The notes under the pieces: generated by a model
The model's input: only the letters and a program-made list of their open reading frames with translations
What the model was told of the DNA's origin: nothing
Database searches by the model: none
Part shown: one piece after another, positions 1-9,342 of the stretch
How the letters are laid out: every line of letters begins with the position of its first letter
How positions within the stretch are numbered: the stretch's first letter is position 1
NCBI GenBank assembly: GCA_017893485.1
Contig: CM030362.1
Span: 181,496,175 to 181,560,174 of the forward strand
Direction of reading: 5' to 3'
From: Hemerocallis citrina
Taxonomy: Eukaryota; Streptophyta; Magnoliopsida; Asparagales; Asphodelaceae
Length of the DNA stretch: 64,000 nucleotides
Translations under genes and position numbers: made by a program

Positions 1-214
1 AACCATGTAATTATTTTTTTTCATTCAGTTGGTTGGTGTTTAGAATGGTGGAGGATGTAATAGTTGTAATAATTGTAATATTTAGCATTTTTGGAGATGA
101 TGTAAGTAACTGTATATAATGATGATATAATATAGTTATGTTAATACCCGTACCCGCAATTTTGTGGAGTATTGGATTCTGTGTTTGGTTATTTAAATGT
201 TTTTCGAAGGTTTT

Positions 215-640
215 TCAAAAAAATTATTACATTTTCAACAGAATTTTTGGTTTTTAATTTGTATCTTGCATTATATTCTGATTTTTTCCCCCAGAGCCTT
301 ATATATATGTTGCCTGTGTGATGTTGCTCGGTTGAGCCTGGGGAGGTTTGATATTTATTGCGTGTGATGTCATATATTTAATTGTTAGCAGAATTCCGTA
401 AGGAATTTCTGTAAAAGGGCTAATATTTTAGGGGAGGTTCTGTCAAATTTTTTTAAAATCTGTTATGTTTTCAAACGATGTCTTGGTTTTTATTTTGTAT
501 CTTAGTCATATGAATATTTTTTCTTCCCAGAGCCCGATATATATAATGTCTATGTGATGTTGCTTGGATTGGCCCGGGGAAGATTTATATTTCTTGACTG
601 TGATAATAAATTTTTAATTGTGAGCAGAATTTCGTAAAGA
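215..640 (+). repeat. Diverged direct duplication, offset about 236 bp
   Basis: Two copies of about 190-200 bp lie in direct orientation. Matching landmarks are CCAGAGCC at 291 and 527 and GCAGAATT at 388 and 624, both offset by 236 bp, with a shared TTGGTTTTTA...TTGTATCTT segment before them. The copies differ by many substitutions and small indels. No coding potential is apparent. Confidence 0.7.
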
Positions 641-659
641 GCCTAATATACTTGAAGCT

Positions 660-1100
660 TCATGTTCTTTTACTAATTACTTGAAGCTTCCTGTGAGATT
701 GTGAGATTGTGAACAATAACAAACTTTCTATTATTAGGCTCAGTGAAGCTTTCTTTTATTAGGCTCAGTGAACATTTTGTGAACAAACTTTCTATTACTA
801 TTTTTTGAACAAACTTTCTATTATGATGTAACAAACTTTCTATTTTGTGAACATTTTGTAGGTTCAGTGAAGCTTTCTATTATTAGGCTCAGTGAAGCTT
901 TCTTTTATTAGGTTCAGTGAAGCTTTCCTGTGAGATTGTGAAATTGTGAACATTTTGTAGGTTCAGTGAAGATTTTGTAGGTGGTACTTTTAAGGGATAA
1001 TAACTTTTAAGAGATTGTGAGAATTAGTTTCCTGGATTGACCTACACTTGAAGCTTTCTTTTACTATTTTTTAATATACTTGAAGCTTTCTGTAGAGAAC
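660..1100 (+). repeat. Irregular minisatellite built on CAGTGAAGCTTTC
   Basis: Interspersed repeats of two short motifs are visible: AGGCTCAGTGAAGCTTTCT and AACAAACTTTCTATTA, plus GATTGTGAACATTTTGTAGG. Copies vary in length and order, so this is slippage-type repetition rather than a regular satellite. Confidence 0.7.
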
Positions 1101-2049
1101 TTTACGCTTCATCTATTGTGAAGTAAGCTCTGACCTGCATATGAGGGAAACAGAGGGTACAACAACACTGTAGGCTTCATCTATTGTGAAGTAGACATGC
1201 ATCTCTGAATGAAATGCATGGTAGTAACCGGTGGGGAGTAGTAACACATTTGGGGAAGCAGATTACAGTGTGTAGGAAAGTGCATAGCATATACTGAGAG
1301 AGAAAATAAAATACCCTACCGGTGCAGGAGTGTAGGAAAGTGCATGCTATGCCCATGGTGAAACATTTAAATGGATGTTATTGTTCAACATGATTTTCGG
1401 CAAATTATACGAAAAGGATAAAGGACATGCAATATCGGTGTAGGATCTTACATCCATGCAGTGCATATCCTATATCAATGAAACATCCAAAAGAACATTC
1501 ATACTGTTTATCATGATCTTCATGAAAATAGAGTTAGAACTTTCTTTTACTATTTACTTGAAGCTTCCTCAGAGAGAATTAGTTTGAAAGATTGACCTAC
1601 ACATTACATAATGCAATCACCCACCATCAGTCATGTGTAACTTAGATGCTAAAGTTAGTAATACATGAAATACCTTAAATAAAATGTTAGTCTAATGTTA
1701 GTAGTTTATTGGAACCAGTACAAACTCTTAAGGAACCAGTACAAACTCCTAATGATGTAACTTTCGTATCATACTCCATGGAGAAACAGAGGTTCACGAT
1801 TGTATGTGAGGATGAGTACGAACTAACTTCCTTCTAAAGCTCATAGTTTTAAACATGTTCCTGAGTGTCTATCTTTCTAAGAAATAAAACATTCAAGTTC
1901 TTTATTTTCTGTTTCAATTTGTTGACCACATCATGAAGTATCAAATTGTGTACGCTCAAGACAAACAAAAGCTGAACACATCATGAAGTATCAAATTGTG
2001 TACGTTCAGATCTACAGTTAGGGTTTTCTTTTTTTTGATTTTTTGGGAG

Positions 2050-2084
2050 AGCTTCTCTCTCTAGAAATTCTAGAGAGAGAAGCT
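2050..2084. repeat. Perfect 15-bp inverted repeat, 5-nt spacer
   Basis: Arms AGCTTCTCTCTCTAG (2050-2064) and its exact reverse complement (2070-2084) flank AAATT. A poly-T tract lies just before it. It could be a MITE remnant or a chance CT-rich palindrome. Confidence 0.6.
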
Positions 2085-2206
2085 AAAAGTATGCCAAAAA
2101 TAGAATTGTCAATCTTTATAGGTGTTAAAATAACATGATACGGTGGTTAACCTAATTCAGCTGAGAAAGGTTTAACCTGGAATCTTTGAGTTAATTATTC
2201 TTTTCA

Positions 2207-2314
2207 GAATGGGGAGGATGTTGATGTTAACATCTTAACATCTACGCCATTTGCGCAACCATCAAGATCTCCTGTCCTCTTCAATTCATTCAAAAGCCGG
2301 GCAAAGGCTACCTA
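2207..2314 (+). pseudogene. Candidate terminal exon of an unidentified plant gene
   Basis: A strong plant-type 3' splice site (TTAATTATTCTTTTCAG, ending at 2206) is followed by an open frame of 35 codons ending in TAA at 2312-2314. The peptide begins NGEDVDVNILTSTPF and ends SFKSRAKAT, with a composition like a real serine-rich protein C-terminus rather than random AT-rich translation. An AT-rich stretch resembling a 3' UTR follows. I do not recognise the family. No upstream exons are identifiable, so I treat it as a gene fragment, probably carried by the Helitron that ends at 3243. Its end faces the RimP-like fragment tail to tail. A real single-copy host gene end remains possible. Confidence 0.4.
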
Positions 2315-2546
2315 ACAAAACTCACCCTCTGTAATTTTGATCGATCACAGTTCTAAATGTAAATTTTGACAAAGTGCGATTGAAGAAATTAAATCCCTAC
2401 TCATTGGTGATTGAGAATAAAATCCTTCTAATGGTTATTGCAGCAGACAAACTAGCAAATGCAAAAGATTCATGTGTAAAATGTAAGATTCATCATCTCA
2501 CTCACTCAAGCATCAAGTAGTATATCACTATTTCATTGAACAAGTA

Positions 2547-2817
2547 TCAACAATCAGAATGTATTCTAACCAAAATCAGTGAATCAAATGGCGTCTCCAA
2601 TCGCCATTCCCTCTGTTTCTTGCTGAGTGGTCCTCCCTTTCCTGCCTGCTTTCTGTTTATCTTCACAACAGCTATACCCCAAGTGCAATGGTCCAATTTC
2701 TTGAGGGGAAGCAGAGGTGTCTTCACTGATAGTATACCTGACATACATTGGCTTCTCTTTGAACCTTTCAACCTCTTCTGGAATTCGAATAGCTCTTTCT
2801 ACACCAGGAGAGGACAC
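2547..2817 (-). pseudogene. RimP/UPF0090-like gene 3' fragment, frameshifted
   Basis: The minus strand reads VSSPGVERAIRIPEEVERF and then PMYVRY, the conserved RimP-family (ribosome maturation, UPF0090) segment where L-E-V-S-S-P-G-V-E-R is typical. In another frame it reads CTWGIAVVKINRKQAG, SKKQREWRLETPF and a C-terminal VRIHSDC stop, matching as I recall the C-terminus of plant organelle-targeted RimP-like proteins. The frames meet around 2690-2700, where some dozen codons normally between these blocks are missing, so the fragment cannot encode an intact domain. A pyrimidine-rich tract and CAAG at the 5' edge look like a retained intron end, so this is a genomic fragment, not a processed copy. 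The N-terminal exons are not seen. Confidence 0.7.
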
Positions 2818-2822
2818 CTTGA

Positions 2823-3202
2823 GGGAACACAAAAAATTATCATGTTGTTAGCTAAAACAATGAAATGATGCATGTAGAGTTGGCAACAAAATAGTAGCAA
2901 ATAATGTCGCGAAGGACACCAAAAGCCTCGAATAATGTCGCGTGTTGGTTATCTAATTGAATGACATTACCTCTTAAAAGTTTTGTTGTATTTCCCAGAG
3001 CCTAATATATATTTTCCAGAGCCAAAGGAATAATATTTCATGAGATATTCCATCGAAATTTTTACTAAATATTTTAAAGAAAGTTAAGACGTCGCGATAA
3101 CATGCCGTATGAAACATTTTAAAGACGTCGTATTAGAAAAACATTTTAAACACCCACCTTTTTTGTTTTAATTTTTTTAGAAATTTATATGCAGTCCCGA
3201 AT
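2823..3202. other. Non-coding Helitron 3' interior
   Basis: AT-rich sequence with no coding potential. It holds a repeat of the OCAGAGCCTAATATAT-type motif seen at 291 and 527 (as CCAGAGCCTAATATAT) and short GACGTCG motifs. It runs into the Helitron terminal hairpin. Confidence 0.5.
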
Positions 3203-3242
3203 ACGTGCCGTAGGCACGCGGCACGTCCCACGAGCAATCCTA

Positions 3243-3243
<1 letters not shown>
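3203..3243 (+). mobile_element. Helitron 3' terminus (hairpin plus CTAG)
   Basis: The sequence ends in CTAG (3240-3243) followed by T, as expected for a Helitron 3' end. A GC-rich hairpin lies about 13 bases upstream: ACGTGCCG (3203-3210) pairs with CGGCACGT (3219-3226), with the alternative CGTGCC-GTA-GGCACG. The same CGTGCCGTAGGCACG core occurs at the end of the minus-strand Helitron at 41973, so both belong to one family. The 5' TC end of this copy was not found. Confidence 0.75.

Positions 3244-3245
<2 letters not shown>

Positions 3246-3321
<76 letters not shown>
3246..3321. repeat. TA dinucleotide microsatellite, left block
   Basis: An uninterrupted TA run. It continues at 4004-4044 on the other side of the MITE, so the MITE sits inside what was probably one array. 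The equivalent position in the other copy of element G's leader (8953-9002) is also an ACAT/TA microsatellite. Confidence 0.9.
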
Positions 3322-3324
<3 letters not shown>

Positions 3325-4001
3325 ATATGCTCAGTTGAAAACGGGTTTGTTTTCACGGGTTTGGAAAACAGCGATTTGAGCCATCGGATCGATCATGATC
3401 GTGATCGATGCTCAGATCTGCCTCCCCATAACCCGTTTCAATTGTTGAGCGGAGGGTTATTTTGAGAAATTCATCCCAAATAACTCTTCGCTGAACAGAT
3501 TCTAAAAAAAAAAATATAACCTAGGCCGTTGTTGGGAACAACGGCCTAGGTTATAAAAAAATGAATCATAGGCCGTTGTTTGGAACAGCGGCCTTGTTTT
3601 CAATATTTATAACCTAGGCCGTTGTTGGGAACAACGGCTTAGGTTATAAAATTTCTATAAAAATTTATAGAAATTTTATAACCTAGGCCGTTGTTCCCAA
3701 CAACGGCCTAGGTTATAAATATTGAAAACAAGGCCGCTGTTCCAAACAACGGCCTTTGATTCATTTTTTTATAACCTAGGCCGTTGTTCCCAACAACGGC
3801 CTAGGTTATATCATTTTTTTAAAACGAATCAGGCGAAGAGTTATTTGGGACGAAATTCCCAAATAACCCTCCGCCACTTAAGTCATATAGGGTGATGGGC
3901 GGGCTCGATCTGAGCCGCTGATCGCGATCATAATCGATCTGATGGCTCAGATTCGTGTTTTCCAACCCGTGAAAACAAACCCGTTTTCAACTGAGCATAT
4001 C

Positions 4002-4003
<2 letters not shown>
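3322..4003. mobile_element. Foldback MITE with long inverted repeats
   Basis: The element is 682 bp. Its ends are near-perfect inverted repeats starting GGGATATGCTCAGTTGAAAA, and the inversion extends over almost the whole length, with its centre near 3660-3672. Inside, each arm carries several copies of an additional palindrome, CCTAGGCCGTTGTT paired with AACAACGGCCTAGG, flanked by TTATAACC. No transposase is encoded. It is bordered on both sides by TA microsatellite, so the target duplication cannot be defined. Long TIRs and AT-rich target suggest a Mutator-like MITE, but a TA-targeting superfamily is equally possible. A read-through transcript would fold into a very long hairpin. Confidence 0.8.

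Positions 4004-4044
<41 letters not shown>
4004..4044. repeat. TA dinucleotide microsatellite, right block
   Basis: Continuation of the TA array on the right of the MITE. It joins directly to leader sequence of element G (GAAGAGTTTGTCTATGTG). Confidence 0.9.
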
Positions 4045-4047
<3 letters not shown>

Positions 4048-4383
4048 GAGTTTGTCTATGTGTAAGTTATCATGAATGTTGGTTCAAACCCACCACGCTT
4101 CCACTGCGCCACTCTGATACCAAGGAAAAATTTGCTCGCAAACAATATCACATCAATTGTATACGAGGGTAGTATCAAGAGTGCAAGTTCCATAACTTCA
4201 TCATTCATGACTCCAGCCATCTAATAGGAAAAGGGAGGAGAAGACATCGGTGTCTAGAGTAACACAAATGTAAATCAACTTACATTTAAATCTCCACAAA
4301 CTGAACTCACATATCTAATGTCCACCCTAATGTGTCGTCCTTGTAATTTTGTACTACTTATTGAAGTTTGCTCCATACCACTC
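4045..4383 (-). mobile_element. Extra leader segment of element G beyond its 3' LTR
   Basis: This stretch is a close copy of 9003-9345, the untranslated leader between the 5' LTR of G and its internal region. Here it abuts the 3' LTR (starting at 4384), where host DNA should be. The adjoining primer site is degenerate (TGGTATGGAGC). The array therefore reads leader-LTR-internal-LTR, the product expected from unequal recombination between LTRs of two copies or from a tandem insertion. The left part of the second internal region is cut at the TA array and MITE. Confidence 0.75.
4089..4122 (-). other. Initiator tRNA-Met 5'-half copy in the G leader
   Basis: On the minus strand this reads ATCAGAGTGGCGCAGTGGAA then GCGTGGTGGG. 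That is the first 30 bases of plant initiator tRNA-Met as I remember it, with one C-to-T difference. Four bases before it (TGGT) complete TGGTATCAGAG, which resembles a second primer-binding site. The copy is in sense orientation, about 265-295 bases downstream of the LTR edge. The same segment occurs in the second leader at 9050-9083. It lacks the rest of the tRNA, so it is not a tRNA gene. Confidence 0.65.
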
Positions 4384-4959
4384 TGTAACACCCCGAATTC
4401 CATTTACATGTAATTCGTAGTACAACATGATCTTTTACTTCAAATTCGTAAAATTTTTACAAGAAAATTTAAAAAAATTTATTATACAACAAAGTTCGTT
4501 ATAGAATACACAGCGGAAAGAAATACAACATGAAATATACAACTCTAACATCAACAACTTTAATCATGGGAATAATCTTTAGCATCAATTCATCTTCTTG
4601 CCATTTTGCTAAACCAAACCCTGCACTGAAAAACTGTGGGCACGCCAGTTGCTTACAACCGATGTAATGTTATAAAACAGCGATCCTCGCTATGCCACAA
4701 TATAACGATTCTATTACTTTAACAACCACAAACTTGAATGCACAATAAAGTGCAAAAGAGTGACTATCCTAATCATGTCAGTATATGATATGACTAAATG
4801 CCTAATGCAGATGTTATACTACAATGACACTAATGCATACTTGTTCGGATTCTATGCATCCCATTCTACATAGGTCCGAGGGACGTACTCCACATTAAAG
4901 GGTTTAATCCCCCGCCATGCGAAACTAATCGGTAACAAAATCAAGTTTTAGACATTCCA

Positions 4960-5230
4960 CGAGTACGGACTCCAGCCCTGGAGTCCACCGTCAGGCTATA
5001 CGGAAATCCTTGTCGTGGAAACATTCCGCAAGTGCCCCTCTAACCCCGGTATACGTATATACACTGGAGAACAGCCTTCCATCCGCCCGACGGTTCATGA
5101 TCCTGGACTCCACCGTCAAATCAATCATAGCCCCAGATTTAATTAAGGCTCGTCTCAATCACAAGCAACCACAGTTCCGGAGTCCACCGTCAAACTGGGT
5201 CTATAGTCATGGAGTCCACCGTCAGACTAT
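4960..5230. repeat. Short repeats of GGAGTCCACCGTCA in the G LTR
   Basis: Four copies of GGAGTCCACCGTCA or close variants, spaced 25-100 bp, often followed by GRCTATA. The same set occurs in the partner LTR at about 9945-10200, so the repeat predates the insertion of this element. Confidence 0.75.
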
Positions 5231-5989
5231 ATAGAGGCGCCCAACTTAAATTTCCCCATGTTTCATTACATCTCCCATAAATGCCTGTCCTTAAGTTTAA
5301 TCATGAATAATTAATACCACCTACAGCTAGCTTACCCTCTTACCGGTCTTACACAATAAAAATACCGAGAACGATAGCCCATATTGGCCCTTTCTCAAAA
5401 CTCAATAATCATTATCATTACTTTAACCGGTACCTGAGTCCCACTAAGCCTCTAGAATCAACATCTTTTAATGTTCAGCATTATAGGGTACTCATACCCT
5501 CATTATTCAAATTCTTAATTTTATTTATTCATAACTCATTCAGTTCTTTCATTCATTCTTATTTACCAACCATGAAGTAAACATTTCTTGATTAATCACA
5601 CAACCAAAAATTTAATTTAATAAACTTCAAAGTCTCTTTGATTAATAAAAACCCCTTTACCCATTCATTTAGACTTCAAGTATATTTTCCAAATACAAAG
5701 TTCTTTGAAATTTGAAACACCAACTCTTTACAATTAACCTGTAGGAATTTCTTATTTCCTACTCAAGAATAAACTTCATTTAACTCTTTAAAAATCTTTA
5801 CTCATGTGCATTCTCTTCTCAAACTCGAAACTAGAATTTATTTAATTCATGACTTTAAAGATCTCAAAATATCTCTTAGAATATTCAAAATAATCCCCAA
5901 GTAGTTTATTAATATTTTATAATATTTATAAGAAGTTTTTCCCCTTTTAAAATTTGAAAACAATAAAAAAAAAGTTAAAACTCAATTGC

Positions 5990-6055
5990 ACGTGCCTGGG
6001 CTTGAACCAGTGCCAACAACATCTCAAGCCAATGCCTAAGCCACAGTGCCAATTC
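5990..6055 (-). other. tRNA-like A-box/B-box segment in the G LTR
   Basis: The minus strand contains TGGCTTAGGCATTGG, like a pol III A box, followed about 30 bases later by GGTTCAAGCCC, like a B box. The partner LTR (10968-11035) has GTAGCTTAGGCGTTGG and AGTTCGAGCCC. A full cloverleaf does not close, so this may be an old tRNA-derived SINE head or chance resemblance. Confidence 0.4.
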
Positions 6056-7919
6056 ACAGTATTTAGTAATAAATCTTTTGAGTTAGTTTTATATTCAAAT
6101 TACTCTCTAACTTTATTTTAAAAAACAAAACAAAAAAAATTAAACAAAAGCAGAGCCAAATCCCTAGCTCGAACACGCGAGCCTAGGGACCCTAATATGC
6201 GCCACGTAGCAGCGCGTGGCGCTCCAGCGCTCGTGCAAGCCATAAGAGCCAAACATCACTTATAATATTCTAGGAGTTAAATTTCATATAACGTTTCTTT
6301 CTGATAAATCTCATTTTTTTAATCTTTCAATTAGATTGTTCGAAAATCATGTCCCCAAGATTCCAGAAATAGTTTTGCATAAATTTTATTTATATTAGCA
6401 CCAAATTATACCCAATTTAACTCAAATAATCACTTTTATAAATCTTGTATTCAAATAACCACTTTTTATAAATCTAGTATTCATAGGTTTTGGTTAGAAA
6501 AATTTACCACATCATGAATGCATTTTCCTTTAGAAATTATCATCCTTCCTATCAACTTTATAATTCATTTCTAATATCCACACAAATTTTCTTCGCACAA
6601 AATTAAAAATTTTATGCATACAAATACTCAATTCTAATCATGGTTTATTAATTGTGTCTAACAACATACAACATGCTATTGAAATAGAAATTTAATTTAA
6701 CCGCATAATTTTATCATGATGAAACTTCTATTTAGCATACAAAAATTTTCATGTTTCATTTGTACCAATCATGCATCATATACATCACAAAAATTTGACT
6801 AAAAACTCATACTAATTATTACCTTCAAACATCAAAATTTCCTACACATGCATTCTATTTTACTTTAGAAAACAAGAAGAAACACCCACCTTAGTTGATG
6901 AAAAACTGAAAGAAAACTCCTAGAAGTTGCTTCTATCTCCAACAAGATGTGTCATTGTCCTTTTAGCAAAGCAAAACCACAAGCCTAGCCTCCTCTAAGC
7001 AAAAACCTGAGCTCCTCTCGTTCTCTCTTCCTTTTCTTCTCTTTTGTTTCCTTTGATTTTTGTGAAAAATACCCATACAATAAGAGGTTTTTATAGGGCT
7101 AAATGGGTGAATGAAGAGACCCCCACTACCCAAAATAAATACCCACTCACAAAATCATTTACACATTCCCTTACCCCTTCTCTCCTTGGTCAGCCAACCT
7201 TTGAGTTGCACACACGTGCATGTGCATCCTACGTGCACACACTTCTCATTCTTTTAATTATTTTTTTATAATCCATTTATATATGTTTGTTACATTACAA
7301 GTGTGTAGGGTTTAAAATGTACATTTAAAATTGTAGAATAAAATCATGGGCTTCTTTTTTAATTAATTTATTTTTCTAGTGGGCTTTAAATAAACTTTAG
7401 GCCCATGGGTTCTTTAATAGAAAAATAAATAATACATTTGTAACAAATAAAATGAGAATAAAAATGTACATCACTTTGAAAAAAATTTAGGGATTAAAAT
7501 ATATAAAAATTTACGTGCAATGCATGCATAAAAACAAATATTCAAATACGAAATAGATTTGAGTAACAGAAAAATGTTTATAAATAATCAGAATATAACA
7601 TACGTAAAATATTTATTTTGATAATGTTATAGATATTTCACGTAACAGAAAATATACGTAATTGATACGTGTATTGAAAGCACGTGCAAGGTACGTTAAA
7701 CACAAACATTAAAATAAATATTTGAGTTGGCTAAAAATAGGATTGAAATGAGTTTTGAGAAAACATAAAACATATAAAGAATCAGAATATAAGTTACGTA
7801 TGACATTTATATAAAAATATGTCACGAAAATTAATCGTATCGGTACAAAATATACGTGCGTAACACACTTGGGCAAAATTATCATTACTCAATTTTGTGG
7901 GATATTACACTCTCCCCCC

Positions 7920-7930
7920 TTAGAACAGTT
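7920..7930 (-). other. Element G polypurine tract
   Basis: On the minus strand AGGGGGGAGAG lies directly before the TGTAATATCC start of the 3' LTR. The sequence just upstream (TTCTGAGGACAGAAC) resembles the GAGGACGAAA-type motif found before the polypurine tract in D and F. This position would prime plus-strand DNA synthesis. Confidence 0.85.
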
Positions 7931-8958
7931 CTGTCCTCAGAACTTATTAGGGAAAAAGTTGTATTTTGTACACACTAAAGAAAAAATATCATTATTGGAT
8001 ATAGAAAATTGTCAATACCAAGAAAGAAATGTAACATGTAACTTGGAACACAAGGTAAACTTGTATAAGAAAACTATGAGTATCAAAAATTTATAAGAAC
8101 GGAACAAGAAATCTATAAAATGGCATAAGAAAAGAAATGTGACCATAAAAGATAGTATAGATTGAAAGAATTTTTCATACAAAAATAATATTAAATAAAG
8201 TATTAGATAAAAAGGAAAATGCAAATGAAGTCATTAATTATGAAATAGTTTGGAAAACAACGCGATTGGAAGAAAAATAAAGAGAAACATAGTCAATGGA
8301 TACTTTTGATAAATTATTAATAGGCTTAATAATCAAAATTTATCAAATTAATAAGCGGTAGAATGATTAAAATCGCAAACTGAACTAGTATTTCGAGATA
8401 AAATTGAATTAGTAATTTAAGAAAATGTTGTTGGATAAAAATCTGAAAATATATGAGTGTTGAATTTTAGTTGAAAGAATACAGAATATAATATAAGTAT
8501 AATAGTAAAATTTTACAATGATGTGTATAAAATAATGTCATAAAATTTTCATTCGTGAAAGTTACATAACTTTTTAAAAAATCTTTTTAATGAAGAAATA
8601 AATAGTACAACGAAATAAGGGAAGGTATAAAAATGTAAAGCAACTCGATAAATAATTTGAAAAACATAATAATTGAAAAATAGTTAGCACTAATAATTTA
8701 ATATGTGATAACTTAATAAAAATACGTAAAAGAAATAGCAAAATTAAGTAAGTAAAGTGCATGAAAATAAAGAGAATAAAACATCAATAAAGAAAACGAG
8801 TAAGTCGAATTTAAAAGATGAAGATTAGGGTTGTAAATAATAAATATCAAAGTGAATTAATAGTATACGAAAATATTTATTTGAAAAATAGTAAATGTTA
8901 AAGATGAAAACTTCTACTCGGAAAATCCACAAAATATGTATGTAATAAATATACATAC

Positions 8959-9004
<46 letters not shown>

Positions 9005-9330
9005 AGAAGAGTTAGTCTACGTGTAAGGTATCATGAATGTAGGTTCAAACCCACCACGCTACCACTGCGCCACTCGGATACCAAGGCAAAACATGCTCGC
9101 ATACAGTATCACATCAATTGTATACGAAGGGAGTATCATGAATGCAAATTGCATAACTTCATCATTCATGACTCCAGCCATCTAATAGGAAAATAGTGGA
9201 GAAGACATCAGTGTATAGAGCAACACAAATATAAATCAACTTACATTGAAATCTCTACAAACTAAACTCACACTTCTAATGTCCACCCTAATGTGTCATC
9301 CTTGTAATTTTGTACTACTTATTGAAGTTT
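7931..9330 (-). mobile_element. Element G internal region, non-coding (non-autonomous)
   Basis: Between the polypurine tract and the primer site there are only about 1.4 kb, mostly A-rich on the + strand. No gag, protease, RT or integrase motif is visible in any frame, and the short frames present are low-complexity. An ACAT/TA microsatellite (8953-9002) separates the 3' part from the leader. This is the layout of a non-autonomous LTR element (LARD-like) that would depend on enzymes of a related family. A deletion derivative of an autonomous element is the alternative. Confidence 0.7.
9050..9083 (-). other. Initiator tRNA-Met 5'-half copy, second leader
   Basis: This is the counterpart of 4089-4122. 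The minus strand reads GAGTGGCGCAGTGGTAGCGT then GGTGGG, preceded by TGGTATCC. It differs from the first copy at a few positions, so both descend from one older acquisition fixed in this family's leader. Confidence 0.6.
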
Positions 9331-9342
9331 GCTCTGATACCA
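9331..9342 (-). other. Element G primer-binding site (tRNA-iMet)
   Basis: The minus strand reads TGGTATCAGAGC, the perfect complement of the 3' end of plant initiator tRNA-Met, three bases inside the LTR edge at 9346. It fixes the orientation: transcription runs towards lower coordinates. Confidence 0.9.

Larger units (their letters stand above)
1..2206. other. AT-rich non-coding DNA, probably inside a Helitron
   Basis: No reading frame of convincing length or composition is visible on either strand. The stretch holds a diverged duplication (215-640), an irregular minisatellite (660-1100), a short perfect inverted repeat (2050-2084) and long T/A-rich tracts like plant introns. It lies upstream of a + strand Helitron 3' terminus at 3243, so it is probably captured or intronic sequence carried by that element. 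No convincing Helitron 5' terminus is visible, so the element may begin before the window. Confidence 0.5.
4621..6899 (-). other. Candidate leader intron inside the G 3' LTR
   Basis: Donor AAG/GTGGGT (exon end at 6900) and acceptor GTGCAG/G (ending at 4621) bound about 2.28 kb. The acceptor is preceded by CCCACAG and by the inverted repeat at 4643-4664 (CATCGGTT-loop-AACTGGCG), which is degenerate here. Support comes from the equivalent motifs in C, F, A and B. Splicing itself is inferred. Confidence 0.45.
4384..7919 (-). mobile_element. Element G 3' LTR (3536 bp)
   Basis: The LTR runs on the minus strand from TGTAATATCCCACAAAAT (7919) to GGGGTGTTACA (4384), starting TG and ending CA. It is followed on its 5' side by a classic polypurine tract (7920-7930), which identifies it as the 3' LTR of a minus-strand element. 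A TATA box (CCTATAAAAACC, about 7090-7100) is followed about 195 bp later by the motif AAG/GTGGGTGTTTC (6902-6893), the candidate leader-intron donor. The acceptor-side inverted repeat lies at 4643-4664 but has substitutions in both arms. It aligns throughout with the second G LTR (9346-12423 plus 27955-28387). Confidence 0.85.

Noticed and set aside
2536..2868. Open frame of 110 codons on the + strand
   Set aside because: It is antisense to the RimP-like fragment, whose conserved motifs are on the minus strand; the plus-strand peptide has no recognisable features.
3246..3321. TA microsatellite as a promoter or origin
   Set aside because: Plain dinucleotide repeat with no associated gene or other signal.
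4081..4122. A functional tRNA gene
   Set aside because: Only the 5' half matches initiator tRNA; anticodon loop, T arm and 3' acceptor strand are not present.
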